Of a stretch of DNA of 22,893 nt, positions 1 through 7,828 are shown one piece after another (position 1 is the stretch's first letter; every line of letters begins with the position of its first letter). This DNA is from Sphaeroforma arctica JP610 (Eukaryota; Opisthokonta; Ichthyosporea; Ichthyophonida). The stretch spans positions 93,403 through 116,295 of the forward strand of contig NW_014040421.1 in the NCBI RefSeq assembly GCF_001186125.1, written 5' to 3'. The notes under the pieces are model-generated. The model worked only from the letters and a program-made list of their open reading frames with translations, searched no databases and was not told the origin of the DNA. A program made the translations under genes and the position numbers.

Positions 1-709
1 TATATAGGCAATGTCTCAGCCTACACAATCCCTCAGAGTATTGCTGTTTTCACGAGGCATACCTAACTTTACTAAGCGTCTCATTTCGTTTATTTACTTT
101 GATATCTTCACGATACTTAGAATTTACCTACGCGTTTATTTACTCTAAGGCGTTAATATCGCCTTAATAGACCGAATCTTACATAATCCTCTCAGTACTG
201 TTTTCGCCGAAGGGATTTTATTTAGTGTTTCGTTGTCGCTTTATTAGAAACTATGGTATGTTTCGTTGTCGCTCTATTAGAAACTATGGTATGTTTCGTT
301 GGGGCGAATCCGAGAGACTCATAAAATCCTATCTTTAGAAGAAAAAAGATTTAAAAAAATACTCCTGATGTCCATAGTTATTGCATTAACTAATAACTGG
401 TCACTTATCAAGTTTTACCGACTTAGCCTTCAACAGACTGGTACATCTGGTTGGCTGATCGGAGGATAAACTAAGCAACGCTAATAGTCCTTAAAAACCT
501 ATGTTCGGTTGAGCCATCTCGCTACCGAAGTATTCAGATATAAATAGATTTGGAAAGTAATTATAGTCCTATTAATAGAACTAGACCAAATCTTATGTTT
601 GGTATTTTACTGAGGCCTTTTAATGGCCTTGTCCAAATATCTGATATGTAAAATGGAAAAGGCATTAATTAATAAAACCGTTAAAAACCATTTAGGAAAC
701 TTATATGCA
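1..709. other. AT-rich left flank, no gene recognised
   Basis: No convincing reading frame, RNA gene or element end was recognised. The only regular structure seen is a short tandem duplication at 228-301. The segment may be old transposon or intergenic DNA, but nothing in it shows which. Confidence 0.5.
228..301. repeat. 33-bp tandem duplication
   Basis: A 33-bp unit beginning TTTCGTTGTCGC and ending ACTATGGTATG occurs at 228-260 and again at 261-293 with one difference. A third copy starts at 294 and breaks off after about 8 bases. The near identity suggests a recent local duplication. No function is evident. Confidence 0.85.
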
Positions 710-864
710 CAAGGTCATAGGCATGAGCATGTGCTCATGCCTATTACCTTGTACATGGCTATATGCAAGGTCATAGCCATGAGCATGTGCTCATGCCTGT
801 GACCTTTCCAAATGGCTATGCACAAGGTCATAACCATGAGCATGTGCTCATGCCTATGACCTTG
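710..864. repeat. Array of three 42-bp palindromes
   Basis: Three near-perfect inverted repeats begin at about 710, 766 and 823 (spacing 56-57). Each has arms of about 20 bases, CAAGGTCATAGGCATGAGCA against its complement, around a 2-base centre, and shares the core GAGCATGTGCTC. The copies differ at a few arm positions. Such an array could form cruciforms or bind a dimeric protein. It lies upstream of the hAT transposase and shares the sequence GCATGTGC(T/G)CATG with the array at 6337-6590, so it may belong to that element. Confidence 0.8.
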
Positions 865-1094
865 TACATGGTGTCAGGTGACGATATAGTAGCACTGGTA
901 TCAGGCCTTAGGTCTTGGGATGTAGCTTCCGGGCCTTCAGCCGTCACAGCAATTGATTTAGACTCTTGAGCTTTGGCAGCAATATCAACGTCGTTATCAG
1001 TATGACAGGCGTCGGAAACTCCAATATCAGTAGTATATTTCATGCTTGAAGGTAAAGGTGGTGGTGCGGCAGGGACGTGCGCACCGCTCGACAT
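828..1094 (-). CDS. Hypothetical 88-aa reading frame, unsupported
   Basis: From an ATG at 1094 the minus strand reads 88 codons without a stop. The product starts MSSGAHVPAAPPPLPSSM and is rich in Ala, Pro, Ser, Thr and Asp, like a disordered linker. The GC content is higher than its surroundings. The last residues run into the palindrome array, so if the frame is real it is more likely an exon than a whole gene. No family is recognised, and a chance open frame is quite possible. Confidence 0.2.
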   Translation of the reverse strand: MSSGAHVPAAPPPLPSSMKYTTDIGVSDACHTDNDVDIAAKAQESKSIAVTAEGPEATSQDLRPDTSATISSPDTMYKVIGMSTCSWL

Positions 1095-1309
1095 GCGCAC
1101 CGCTCTCTGTCTGTTCCATGTTGCTTGTGCAATGAATGCCTGCTTTAACACACTGGAAAGTGTGATACAACTGATATACTTGCACTTGAATACGATACCA
1201 TCTATGAGAAATAATATGAAATAGTCAGTATTGAATATGTTCAAATAGTCAAAACATAAAAGCCCGCCCATAAATTTTAGAAAGATGTGCGCGGACCAAT
1301 AGATTCTAG

Positions 1310-1349
1310 CTGTTTATTCTAACCAATCAATGGAGTTTTAGGATAAACA
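1310..1349. other. Imperfect hairpin
   Basis: CTGTTTATTCTAA at the left pairs with TTAGGATAAACAG at the right with one mismatch, across a loop of about 14 bases that contains CCAAT. It could be the end of a small inverted-repeat element or a binding site. No role is assigned. Confidence 0.5.
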
Positions 1350-1392
1350 GAAATAGAGTTGACAACGGCCCACTATTTCAACGGATTCACGC

Positions 1393-1550
1393 CAGGGATG
1401 TTAACTGGACAATTACTCCGGACAGTCCAAATAAAAAGTGCCTGTCCAGACGTTCGGAGCCCTGAAGTTTGATTGTCCAATTATCCTATAAAAAATATTC
1501 AATTGTCCATGGACAGGCCATCGTCCAATGTCCGTCCATTTGTCCAACAC
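1393..1550 (+). promoter_or_regulatory. Candidate 5' end of the hAT element, GGACA motif cluster
   Basis: CAGGGATGTTAAC at 1393 resembles the CAGGG-type terminal sequence of many hAT elements. The following 150 bases carry about ten GGACA/TGTCC motifs in both orientations. hAT transposases such as that of Ac bind short subterminal motifs clustered like this. No matching right terminal repeat or 8-bp target duplication was found, so this remains a candidate end. Confidence 0.35.
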
Positions 1551-2192
1551 GAAATGATATGGTTCTAGAAATGATATGATTATATTTTGGCGGGTTTGAT
1601 CGTTATACATTGAAACTGTTAACCAATCAAATATAAGTCCCGTAGAATACTTGTTGAAATTTGTCAACTGAAAGTGAATTTGTACAGAAACACATTCAAA
1701 ATATTCGTAATCATAAACATAAGTCATAAGACATAAGTATCAGTTTATATGTGATAATTCTATGCAACTATAATTCTATGTAACTAAACATAGAAAATTT
1801 TGTAACTGAATCGATGAACAAAGAAGTGTAGTTGCTCTGCAGCAGTTTCTTGGCGCCTACCATCTTCACCTCTTGATAACTATGCAACGCAGAGAAAAAT
1901 TAGCAGCAGCATGTACAAAACTTCGTTTACGCAAATATGGTGTTGGCAGGAAAGAAAAGTGGTAATTATGGACCGGTATGTTGTATTGTGACTTCTCATT
2001 CTAGTCATATAAATGTAGGTCGCCACTTGCCTAATCACAATGACAAATATTTTGTGATTCCTTATTGAATTGAATGAACTGAACTGAAGAGTGCTAATCA
2101 GGTAATGTAATGTGTGTTTATAGGGCATAGAGGTTTTGTGCACCTCTTTATATAAGTAGTCGGTATTCAATAGCAGAGCTAATTTTGAATTT
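1551..2192. other. AT-rich leader region of the transposon
   Basis: No coding frame is convincing here; the open frames are short, biased by AT richness and lack recognisable motifs. By position it would be the 5' non-coding part of the hAT element or intergenic DNA. Confidence 0.5.
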
Positions 2193-2200
2193 TATAAATA
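2193..2200 (+). promoter_or_regulatory. Possible TATA box of the transposase
   Basis: TATAAATA lies 28 bases before the first ATG of the transposase. The region is generally AT-rich, so a chance match is quite likely. If used, the 5' untranslated region would be very short. Confidence 0.25.
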
Positions 2201-2227
2201 ACATCGAGCTATTTTTTTAATATTTTA

Positions 2228-4366
2228 ATGCCCCCACAGTTCCCGAGGTTACTAAGACATAGACGCCGACGACGACCCTGTTGGTGTAGATCGAAGACTT
2301 TGCTTACACCGAACGAAGATGAGTCGACCTGCACTGATAGCGAGGATATTGTCATCAAGTGTTGCTGCGAGAGGGTATCTGGACGTATTTTGTGTGAAGG
2401 TTGTGGCCGACCGCTACATATGCAGTGCGGTACGAAGACTGGACGAACAGCACGAGGGATAGGCAGCTACGAGCGACTTCGTTATTGCCAGTCGCCTTGC
2501 CAACCCCCGAAAATCAAACCAGCGGCAACGACGACTGTGTATAAGGCGCCGAGTGCAACATACAAAAATTCTACTATCCGAACCAATTCATCTAGGAGAT
2601 GCATTTTCCGAAATAACGAGATGTCTAAGCAAGTAGGCAAGAAGCAGATAACGTCGGGACTGATGTTGATGCGGAGCGGGGAAAGCAGTGGTAGTGACAA
2701 TATTCCTACACTACCTGTACGCGATGGCAATAGACATCGATATGATCAGTCTCGATCTAAAAAGAGAGGTACATCAAACCGAGCGAAAGCTGTTTTAGCC
2801 AAAGCTTCTAACCCGATGGCAACAAATGATAGTAACAGTGATATAACGATACAGTCTGGCATTGACGGCGAGAACATAAACATGCCTGATATTCTTAGCT
2901 CTATCGATGATGATGAACATGCTTTCGACGCCCAAGTTGATAGTGTCACATTTGAGATTAAGCGAAAGAAGAAATTGGGTCTGGATGAAGATTCTGAGCT
3001 CGATATTGTCAGCGACAGTAGCGATGACGATGCTGACAAACCTACACCAGTAGAGAAGCAGCGTAATAGTAAGCGTGCTGCCCAATATGAACACATCGTG
3101 AATACTATCAATAAGAAATTAAAGTTTGGGCACGACTTAGTGGCATCAGCTTCCGCAGCGCCTCGGCCAGGGCCGCCCGACGGAATGGCATATTGTGCGA
3201 CTGGAAATCAATGCATAGTAGTAGGAAGACTGGTTAAACCCGGCAATCATGAGTGTGTTGGTTGTAAGATGCCGATTCATGCCATCTGTGGCAAAACTTC
3301 TACTCAGGGGTACGGCGGTCAAGGTTTTTGCCTCGGTCCTGCTTCTGCCTGCAAAGGTGAGACTGGAACACAGCAGTCAGAAGCTATCGACTTGGACATG
3401 GTGATTGAAGTATCAGACGATGAAAAAGAAGAGGAAGACCGGGCGAAGACAGCAATAGCAGCAGCTAGAGCTGTCAAACGAGCAGCAGTCAACCCATTCG
3501 CAATATCTAAGGTGTCTGGTCGAGGAATTTTGAATGTTAGTAGTATAGATAATGTACCGAAATTCCCACCGAAGGATAAAAAGACTGTGTTGCCTAAACA
3601 CGTAAATGGCAACAACAGCAGTGGCTATTTCTCAGAGCTGTCACCCTATGTCAGCTCAGATTCTTCTGACAGCTCAGGTGTTCAAATCCCCAGGGACATC
3701 ATGATGGAAAGGCTTGCTTCTGGCGAGTACATAATCAGTACGATGGCGAACTACAGATCTGAAGCCTGGAAATTCTTTGGATACGTCGTCGATAACAACG
3801 GTATCCCAGTACGCTCTACACATGACACCGTCTGGATCAACTGTCGATTTTGTGTGAAGTATCCGATTCATTATCGAAAACATGGAGGAACCACTCCGTT
3901 AAACAGACATGTAATTTCTTGTCCGAATCCGCCAGAAGGGCTGGTCCATACAAAGAAAGAGGCTGTAAGTGTAGCGGACAAAACCCAGATACGGAACTCC
4001 ATCGTTGAACTTCTGCCTACTCGCAAGTGGTCCATGCTTGCGATGGCTTCTCCCGATTTCCCTATCTTTCTGGATCAGTACTATCGAGTGCGCAAGAAGT
4101 ATTCAGACGCTACAAATGCAGGCCACCTCATTCCCTCTCGGAAGACAATGTCCCTTGACACGGAGCGCGTAGTGATGGAAGTCTATACAAAGGAGATTGG
4201 CAAGCTTCAAGAGCAGAGCAAGTATATGGGTCTCTCAATCGTTGTCGATTATTGGACAGATAGATATACTCAACTTCACTACGCTAGCTCGATGTATAGT
4301 TGTGTTGATCGTAAATTCCAGATGACAACAGGCTACTTAGAAACAAGAACGAAATGTCTCGCACAG
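2228..4366 (+). CDS. hAT transposase, N-terminal part and first catalytic block
   Basis: The frame from ATG 2228 reads about 713 residues before a frame break. A basic N-terminus (HRRRRRP) is followed by a Cys/His cluster at about residues 45-91 (CxxC near 56-59, H64, C67, C87, C91). A second one at about 320-376 has the pattern C..C..G..H.C..C...HAIC. Between them are Ser/Asp-rich, probably disordered segments. A BED-type finger lies at about 511-565 (C539, C542, H561, C565). The block GLSIVVDYWTDRY near 668-680 contains the first catalytic Asp of the RNase-H fold. The protein would bind element ends in the nucleus and move the element. The N-terminal extension is longer than in most hAT transposases. 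The start is simply the first ATG of the open frame. Confidence 0.75.
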
Positions 4367-4380
4367 GTACGTACGTGCAG
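4367..4380 (+). other. 14-base frame-breaking GT..AG segment
   Basis: The segment reads GTACGTACGTGCAG. Leaving it out joins CAG to CAA and continues the transposase frame exactly from the first to the second coding block. It begins with GTACGT, the donor hexamer also used twice by the VWA8 gene in this window, and ends in CAG. At 14 bases it is shorter than accepted spliceosomal introns, so a small GTAC expansion that damaged the gene is the more cautious reading. Confidence 0.5.
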
Positions 4381-4788
4381 CAAGAGCTCGAAGAGTTGTT
4401 ACAACGTCATTCTTTAGATGATAAACAAATCGTTTGGCAAGCAGATAGAGGCCCGAATATTACAGCAGCCTTACATCAGTACGATTTTACTCCATTGGAT
4501 AATGAAGAAATGGACACTGAGCTTATGCGGCTCAGTTGCCGTGACCACTGCTTACATAATATTCACAAGCCCGTGTTCACAAAAATGGCTAGGGATAATA
4601 ATCTTGGTATGCCGGAAATTCCTTATATTGCGATGGAGTACATCAATACTTGTAAAAAATTGGTGCCGTTCATCAAGCAGAGTACCAAGTATGCAGACGC
4701 ACTTTCTTCCAGACTCTGTCAAGAAGTTGAAACGCGCTGGATGACCGTCCGAAAGCTCTTGGTATCCGTTGACAAAGTATTCTACGAG
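4381..4788 (+). CDS. hAT transposase, central catalytic part
   Basis: This frame continues the protein with QELEELLQRHSLDDK and then IVWQADRGPNI, which aligns with the segment around the second catalytic Asp in hAT transposases (commonly VTDNASN). RDHCLHNIHK (Cys/His) and CQEVETRWMTVRKLL follow, matching the conserved C..H and RW blocks of the superfamily. The exon ends in GAG followed by GTGTGT at a phase-0 donor. The Arg-Gly after the second Asp differs from the usual Asn-rich motif. Confidence 0.7.
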
Positions 4789-4900
4789 GTGTGTATAGTT
4801 GACTTTGTTAGGTTTATAATCTTGTATATACGCATAATTTATTGCATAGTTTAATCGTTTATATTCATGTTTCGTCTATATTCATGATTCGTTCATATAG
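4789..4900 (+). other. Spliceosomal intron of the transposase
   Basis: This 112-base AT-rich segment starts GTGTGT and ends CATATAG. Its removal joins KVFYE to LKELAGHSEE in phase 0 and restores a continuous transposase frame into 4901. It is flanked on both sides by recognisable hAT coding sequence, so a host-spliced intron is much more likely than decay. Confidence 0.75.
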
Positions 4901-5505
4901 CTCAAAGAACTGGCTGGCCATTCCGAAGAAATTGATGAGATGGTAGCCGTCCTCGACAAGAAGGTGGGTGAATCCATTATTGACTTTTTAGAGGGTCTTG
5001 ACATGGTACTTCTTCAATTGGAGGCTACCCTAGAACCTACATTGCATAAGGTGATCTCGCTATTCGAAATGTTGCGGATACATCACACTGAGGTCACCGA
5101 GAACGATCCGCAATTTATTGTTGTGTTGAAAACTAGATTACGTGTGCTGTTAGATCATCGAGTGTCTTTCTATCATCCTTTAGAGTTGGTTGCCGTGGTG
5201 CTGAATTCTCAGACCAAGAATATGAGTTCTCACCTTTTAGCTAACTATCAGACAGAAGCAATGAAATGGTTCAATTATGTATTAGAGAATATGTCAGAGA
5301 TAGTAAAAGGCACAGATGCTAGTGTAATTAATCTCTGTCCAAATGGTCGTACTTCAAATTCACGCGCACGAGCTAATAAGACTTCAACGGATATGTTCTC
5401 TATTCTCTATGGACGATGGAGGGCCTGAGAATGAGAAGGTTGATATTGAGGTTGAGAGCTATCTAAGTCATGTATTCACCTCAAATACACTGAAGATTTA
5501 TGTGG
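4901..5505 (+). CDS. hAT transposase, helical insertion region (frameshifted)
   Basis: The block opens LKELAGHSEEIDEM and continues with LDMVLLQLEATLEPTLHKVI and VSFYHPLELVAVVLN, which resemble the alpha-helical domain inserted in the RNase-H fold of hAT transposases and the region near the catalytic Glu. The frame stops at 5428 after ILYGRWRA. A neighbouring frame overlapping it reads MDDGGPENEKVDIEVESYLS, with the EVxxYLS motif that normally precedes the dimerisation domain, and runs to a stop at 5505. A frameshift near 5400 is therefore inferred. Confidence 0.6.
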
Positions 5506-5530
5506 ACATAGTACCCTAGGCGGATATTTA

Positions 5531-5632
5531 AGACCGGACGTGAGGACCGGACTAGAGAGAGGAATTTAGGACCGGACCAGAGGACCGGACCTAGAGGATT
5601 ATTTGAGGACCGGACCAGAGGACCGGACCGAT
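5531..5632. repeat. 38-bp tandem repeat with paired ACCGGAC sites
   Basis: ACCGGAC occurs at 5533, 5546, 5571, 5584, 5609 and 5622. The sites form pairs 13 bases apart, and the pairs repeat every 38 bases, giving three units such as GAGGACCGGACCAGAGGACC. The array sits in the stretch of 5506-5776 that has no usable transposase frame. That stretch is either a decayed intron or an insertion; no clean donor in the right phase was found for the CAG acceptor at 5808. Confidence 0.75.
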
Positions 5633-5776
5633 TAGTGGAATAGAGAATTTAATGAGATAAAAGTGATGACTCATATGAAACCATAGAGACCGGTATTTTC
5701 ACATACCCCGATGGTAGAAAAAGTCACGTTCCACATAGGATCGTGATTAATAAATATAGCAGGTGCGCCATTCCCA

Positions 5777-6118
5777 ATGGCACTTCTGACTGAGTTCACT
5801 TATTTCAGACTTAACACTCTTCATCAAGTGTTACTTGGTTTTGACCATAATTATTCGTACAAGACGCGTCAGGAAGACATTGATATTTTAATGTGGTGGC
5901 GGGATCACACCTACCGCTGGCCCATACTAGCTCAACTCGCTCGCTTTGTTCTGGGGATACCAGCATCGGCAGCCGACTCGGAACGCAACAACAGTGTTCT
6001 CTCAAACACTTTAGGTAACGATCGTAGTAGAATGTCACCTAAGACACTAAATAACCTTACTCAGATCTTCTGGCACAATAAGCGCCACTCAAAAACAAAC
6101 ACCAAAAAAAACAAGTAG
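5777..6118 (+). CDS. hAT transposase, C-terminal dimerisation domain
   Basis: The frame encodes EDIDILMWWRDHTYRWPILA, then LARFVLGIPASAADSERNNS, and RSRMSPKTLNNLTQIFWHN. This is the classic hAT C-terminal signature: a D.L.WW motif, an L....L.IPASSA.SER motif and an R.RLSP motif before the end. The protein ends in a Lys/Asn-rich tail at the TAG stop. In the family this domain dimerises the transposase and completes the active site. The true block may begin after a CAG at 5808 rather than at the ATG at 5777. Confidence 0.85.
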   Translation: MALLTEFTYFRLNTLHQVLLGFDHNYSYKTRQEDIDILMWWRDHTYRWPILAQLARFVLGIPASAADSERNNSVLSNTLGNDRSRMSPKTLNNLTQIFWHNKRHSKTNTKKNK

Positions 6119-6336
6119 TATCATTCCGTATGGTTTGTGCGTTTGAACATATAATAAACATTGTATATGTAAGACTTGGCATGTACATGCAAATTTTGAT
6201 ATCTGATGCATTTATATGCACTGTACTTTGATTACACATCAAATGCAAATACATGCACTCGATGATGTAACAGCATACGTAATATAGTCTACTTGTGACA
6301 CATGTATGTTGTATTGTGTTTGTCTATTACAATGTT
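6119..6336. other. 3' non-coding part of the transposon
   Basis: AT-rich sequence follows the stop codon. It contains several ATGCA and TGTACATG motifs that resemble pieces of the tandem units starting at 6337, so it may be a decayed part of that array. No frame or RNA gene is recognised. Confidence 0.5.
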
Positions 6337-6590
6337 ATGCATGTGCGCATGAAATACGTATGTACATATAAATGCAAATGATGCTATGATGCATTTATAT
6401 GCATGTGCGCATGAACTACATACGTACATATAAAAGCAAATAATGTTATGATGCATTTATATGCATGTGCGCATGAATAACATATGTACATATAAATACA
6501 AATGATGCGATGATACATTTGTATGCATGTGCGCATGAATTACATATGTACATATGATGCTATGATACATGTGCGCATGAAATACACTGG
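6337..6590. repeat. 62-bp tandem array with palindromic GCATGTGCGCATG core
   Basis: The core GTGCGC occurs at 6343, 6405, 6467 and 6529, exactly 62 bases apart, then at 6571 after a shorter unit of 42. Each unit holds GCATGTGCGCATGA, a TACGTACATATA segment and an (A/G)CAAATAATG-like segment. The GTGCGCAC-like core is palindromic. Lying just downstream of the transposase, the array fits subterminal binding sites for the transposase or a satellite born from the element end. Confidence 0.85.
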
Positions 6591-6633
6591 TACATGTAAA
6601 AACAAATAATGTATAATAGATAATGTAAATTAA

Positions 6634-6639
6634 AATAAA
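6634..6639 (+). terminator. Candidate poly(A) signal, + strand
   Basis: AATAAA lies about 515 bases after the transposase stop and beyond the tandem array, in the sense of the transposase. It could end the transposon transcript. AT-rich surroundings make chance matches common. Confidence 0.3.
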
Positions 6640-6666
6640 GAATTCAAATAATAGTGTTTAATAAGC

Positions 6667-6679
6667 TTTATTGTTTATT
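6667..6679 (-). terminator. Candidate poly(A) signals, minus strand
   Basis: On the minus strand AATAAA occurs twice, at 6679-6674 and 6672-6667. These are the nearest exact AATAAA signals I noticed downstream of the VWA8 stop at 7709, about 1 kb away. They overlap the tail end of the convergent transposon. Use by VWA8 is a guess from position. Confidence 0.25.
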
Positions 6680-6689
6680 CATAAGTATA

Positions 6690-6797
6690 CTGTTAGATCA
6701 TCGAATGTCTTTCTATCATCCTTTAGAATTGGTTGCCGTTGTGTTGAATAGTGGGTCTCAGACTAAGAATATGAATCCACATAACGCTCTTTTAACC
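6690..6797 (+). mobile_element. Fragment of a second hAT transposase copy
   Basis: The stretch from CTGTTAGATCATCGAATGTC matches the transposase at about 5147-5250 almost base for base over its first 60 bases. The reading frame is kept (LDHRMSFYHPLELVAVVLN), and most differences are silent third-position changes. It carries two extra codons (AGT GGG, Ser-Gly) after VVLN, and its last part diverges. It is therefore a piece of a related element rather than a fresh copy of its neighbour. Confidence 0.8.
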
Positions 6798-6809
6798 ATT
6801 ACAAGTTAA

Positions 6810-6925
6810 GTTTTCCGAGTATACAGGCTGCATGACAGTTTGCAAGCAGTCTTGCGACGATATATAACCTCCCGTACCAAGAGACCTAAGACAGGTCTCT
6901 TGGTGTGCACAAATATTCGGAAAAC
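6810..6925. repeat. Small inverted-repeat element with a perfect hairpin
   Basis: GTTTTCCGA at 6810 is matched by TCGGAAAAC ending at 6925; a few further flanking bases also pair. Inside lies a perfect 12-bp stem, ACCAAGAGACCT / AGGTCTCTTGGT (6876-6887 and 6893-6904), with the 5-base loop AAGAC, and a smaller GCAAG/CTTGC hairpin at 6842-6854. This could be a MITE-like remnant or a structured RNA element in the 3' flank of VWA8. Confidence 0.55.
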
Positions 6926-7708
6926 CATCCCAAATTCCGGTTCACAGAACTTGCTTTCGAATCCACAATAAATATCCACCACAATATATGTTTATAAAAA
7001 AATAGTGTAGACTGTGAACGAGTGGCATTATATCGTGGCGATTTAGACACGACAACAATCGCAGTGCGGCCCTTGGTTTAGATTACTTTCTGTTTCCGTG
7101 ATCATTGCAAACCTACATAAATATATGTCTCCTGTATACATTCTGAGGGCGTAATTAATGTAGGTGAACTTTACATTTAGAACGCTGTAGTATCCAATAA
7201 AATATTCACCAGAATATTTCAGTACTATAACAGCGACATATATCTCATTCACATTCCTTAATTATTCACGGGTCGCTGATATAACAAATCCATCCATTTC
7301 GAGTGTAGACCCTCGTTTAAGTTACACATTTTGACCACTGAGCGAGAACTCTACTGCCACCTCGCGGTACTGCTGAATACATATGATTGACTCTGATGTC
7401 GCACCCACATAGGCTACACTCAATAGGTTTGCCTTTGAGCGTCATGCACGCACTGCAATAAAGTATCTGAGCATATACTGCAACAAAACATCTGCGCATA
7501 CCTAGAGTACCTTCTGTACAAGCGTGTAAACTCAAAGTGCTAGTGCTCGCTTCTCATTTTCAAATCAACTCAGGTTTTCTGTGGCAACTTCGCATATCTG
7601 TGTAACCTCCCCAGGCAAATTCATTTATACCAATTATATATTATAGTTTCTCACCCACTCACTAGTATTTGTGTGATGTACGAATTCAATGAGATGGCCG
7701 CGGCTCCA
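6926..7708. other. VWA8: 3' flank of the VWA8-like gene
   Basis: This stretch follows the VWA8 stop codon on the minus strand and probably holds its 3' untranslated region and intergenic DNA. No conserved exon was recognised. One minus-strand frame at 7317-7535 is listed separately as a weak candidate. Confidence 0.4.
7317..7535 (-). CDS. Weak 72-aa frame with a zinc-ribbon-like Cys pattern
   Basis: The product contains CSACMTLKGKPIECSLCGCD, two CxxC pairs separated by about ten residues, the spacing of a small zinc ribbon. It starts 174 bases after the VWA8 stop in the same orientation, so it could be 3'-UTR sequence, an exon of an adjacent gene, or chance. A TTTATTGCAG acceptor-like site lies just before the first Cys of the motif. 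No family is recognised. Confidence 0.2.
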   Translation of the reverse strand: MSLHACTEGTLGMRRCFVAVYAQILYCSACMTLKGKPIECSLCGCDIRVNHMYSAVPRGGSRVLAQWSKCVT

Positions 7709-7828
7709 TCAGTCATCCATTGTAGCACGCGTGAATATGTCTTTGAACACTGTGGGCAACGTTTCGGTTTCTTCGCACACAAATCCATGACCGAAGGGAA
7801 GCCCATTGATAAGATAATCGGCTGCACC
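7709..7828 (-). CDS. VWA8: VWA8 last coding exon of the window
   Basis: The exon begins after CTGTATTTTCAG, encodes [20 protein letters not shown] and [17 protein letters not shown], and ends at TGA (7711-7709). It matches human DQATRLQRTLPAGRSFVAMD and IPQILQQIFTSTML, the C-terminal strand and helix of the VWA domain. The protein stops within a few residues of the human C-terminus. Another frame over the same bases is open but has no similarity. Confidence 0.93.
   Translation of the reverse strand, partial: GAADYLINGLPFGHGFVCEETETLPTVFKDIFTRATMDD

Larger units (their letters stand above)
1393..6665 (+). mobile_element. Decayed hAT DNA transposon
   Basis: The core (2228-6118) encodes a transposase with an N-terminal Cys/His region, a BED zinc finger, an RNase-H-like catalytic core and the C-terminal hAT dimerisation domain, which is the order expected for the hAT superfamily. 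Frame breaks near 4367 and 5400 and an untranslatable block at 5506-5776 indicate that this copy does not encode the protein in one piece, although one intron (4789-4900) is cleanly placed. The outer limits are inferred: the left one from a CAGGG end at 1393, the right one from the repeat array and poly(A) signal near 6640. The palindrome array at 710-864 could mean that the element starts further left. Cut-and-paste transposition is the known family mechanism. Confidence 0.65.

Noticed and set aside
2482-3615. Minus-strand frames of 60-120 codons opposite the transposase
   Set aside because: Antisense shadows of the hAT reading frame.
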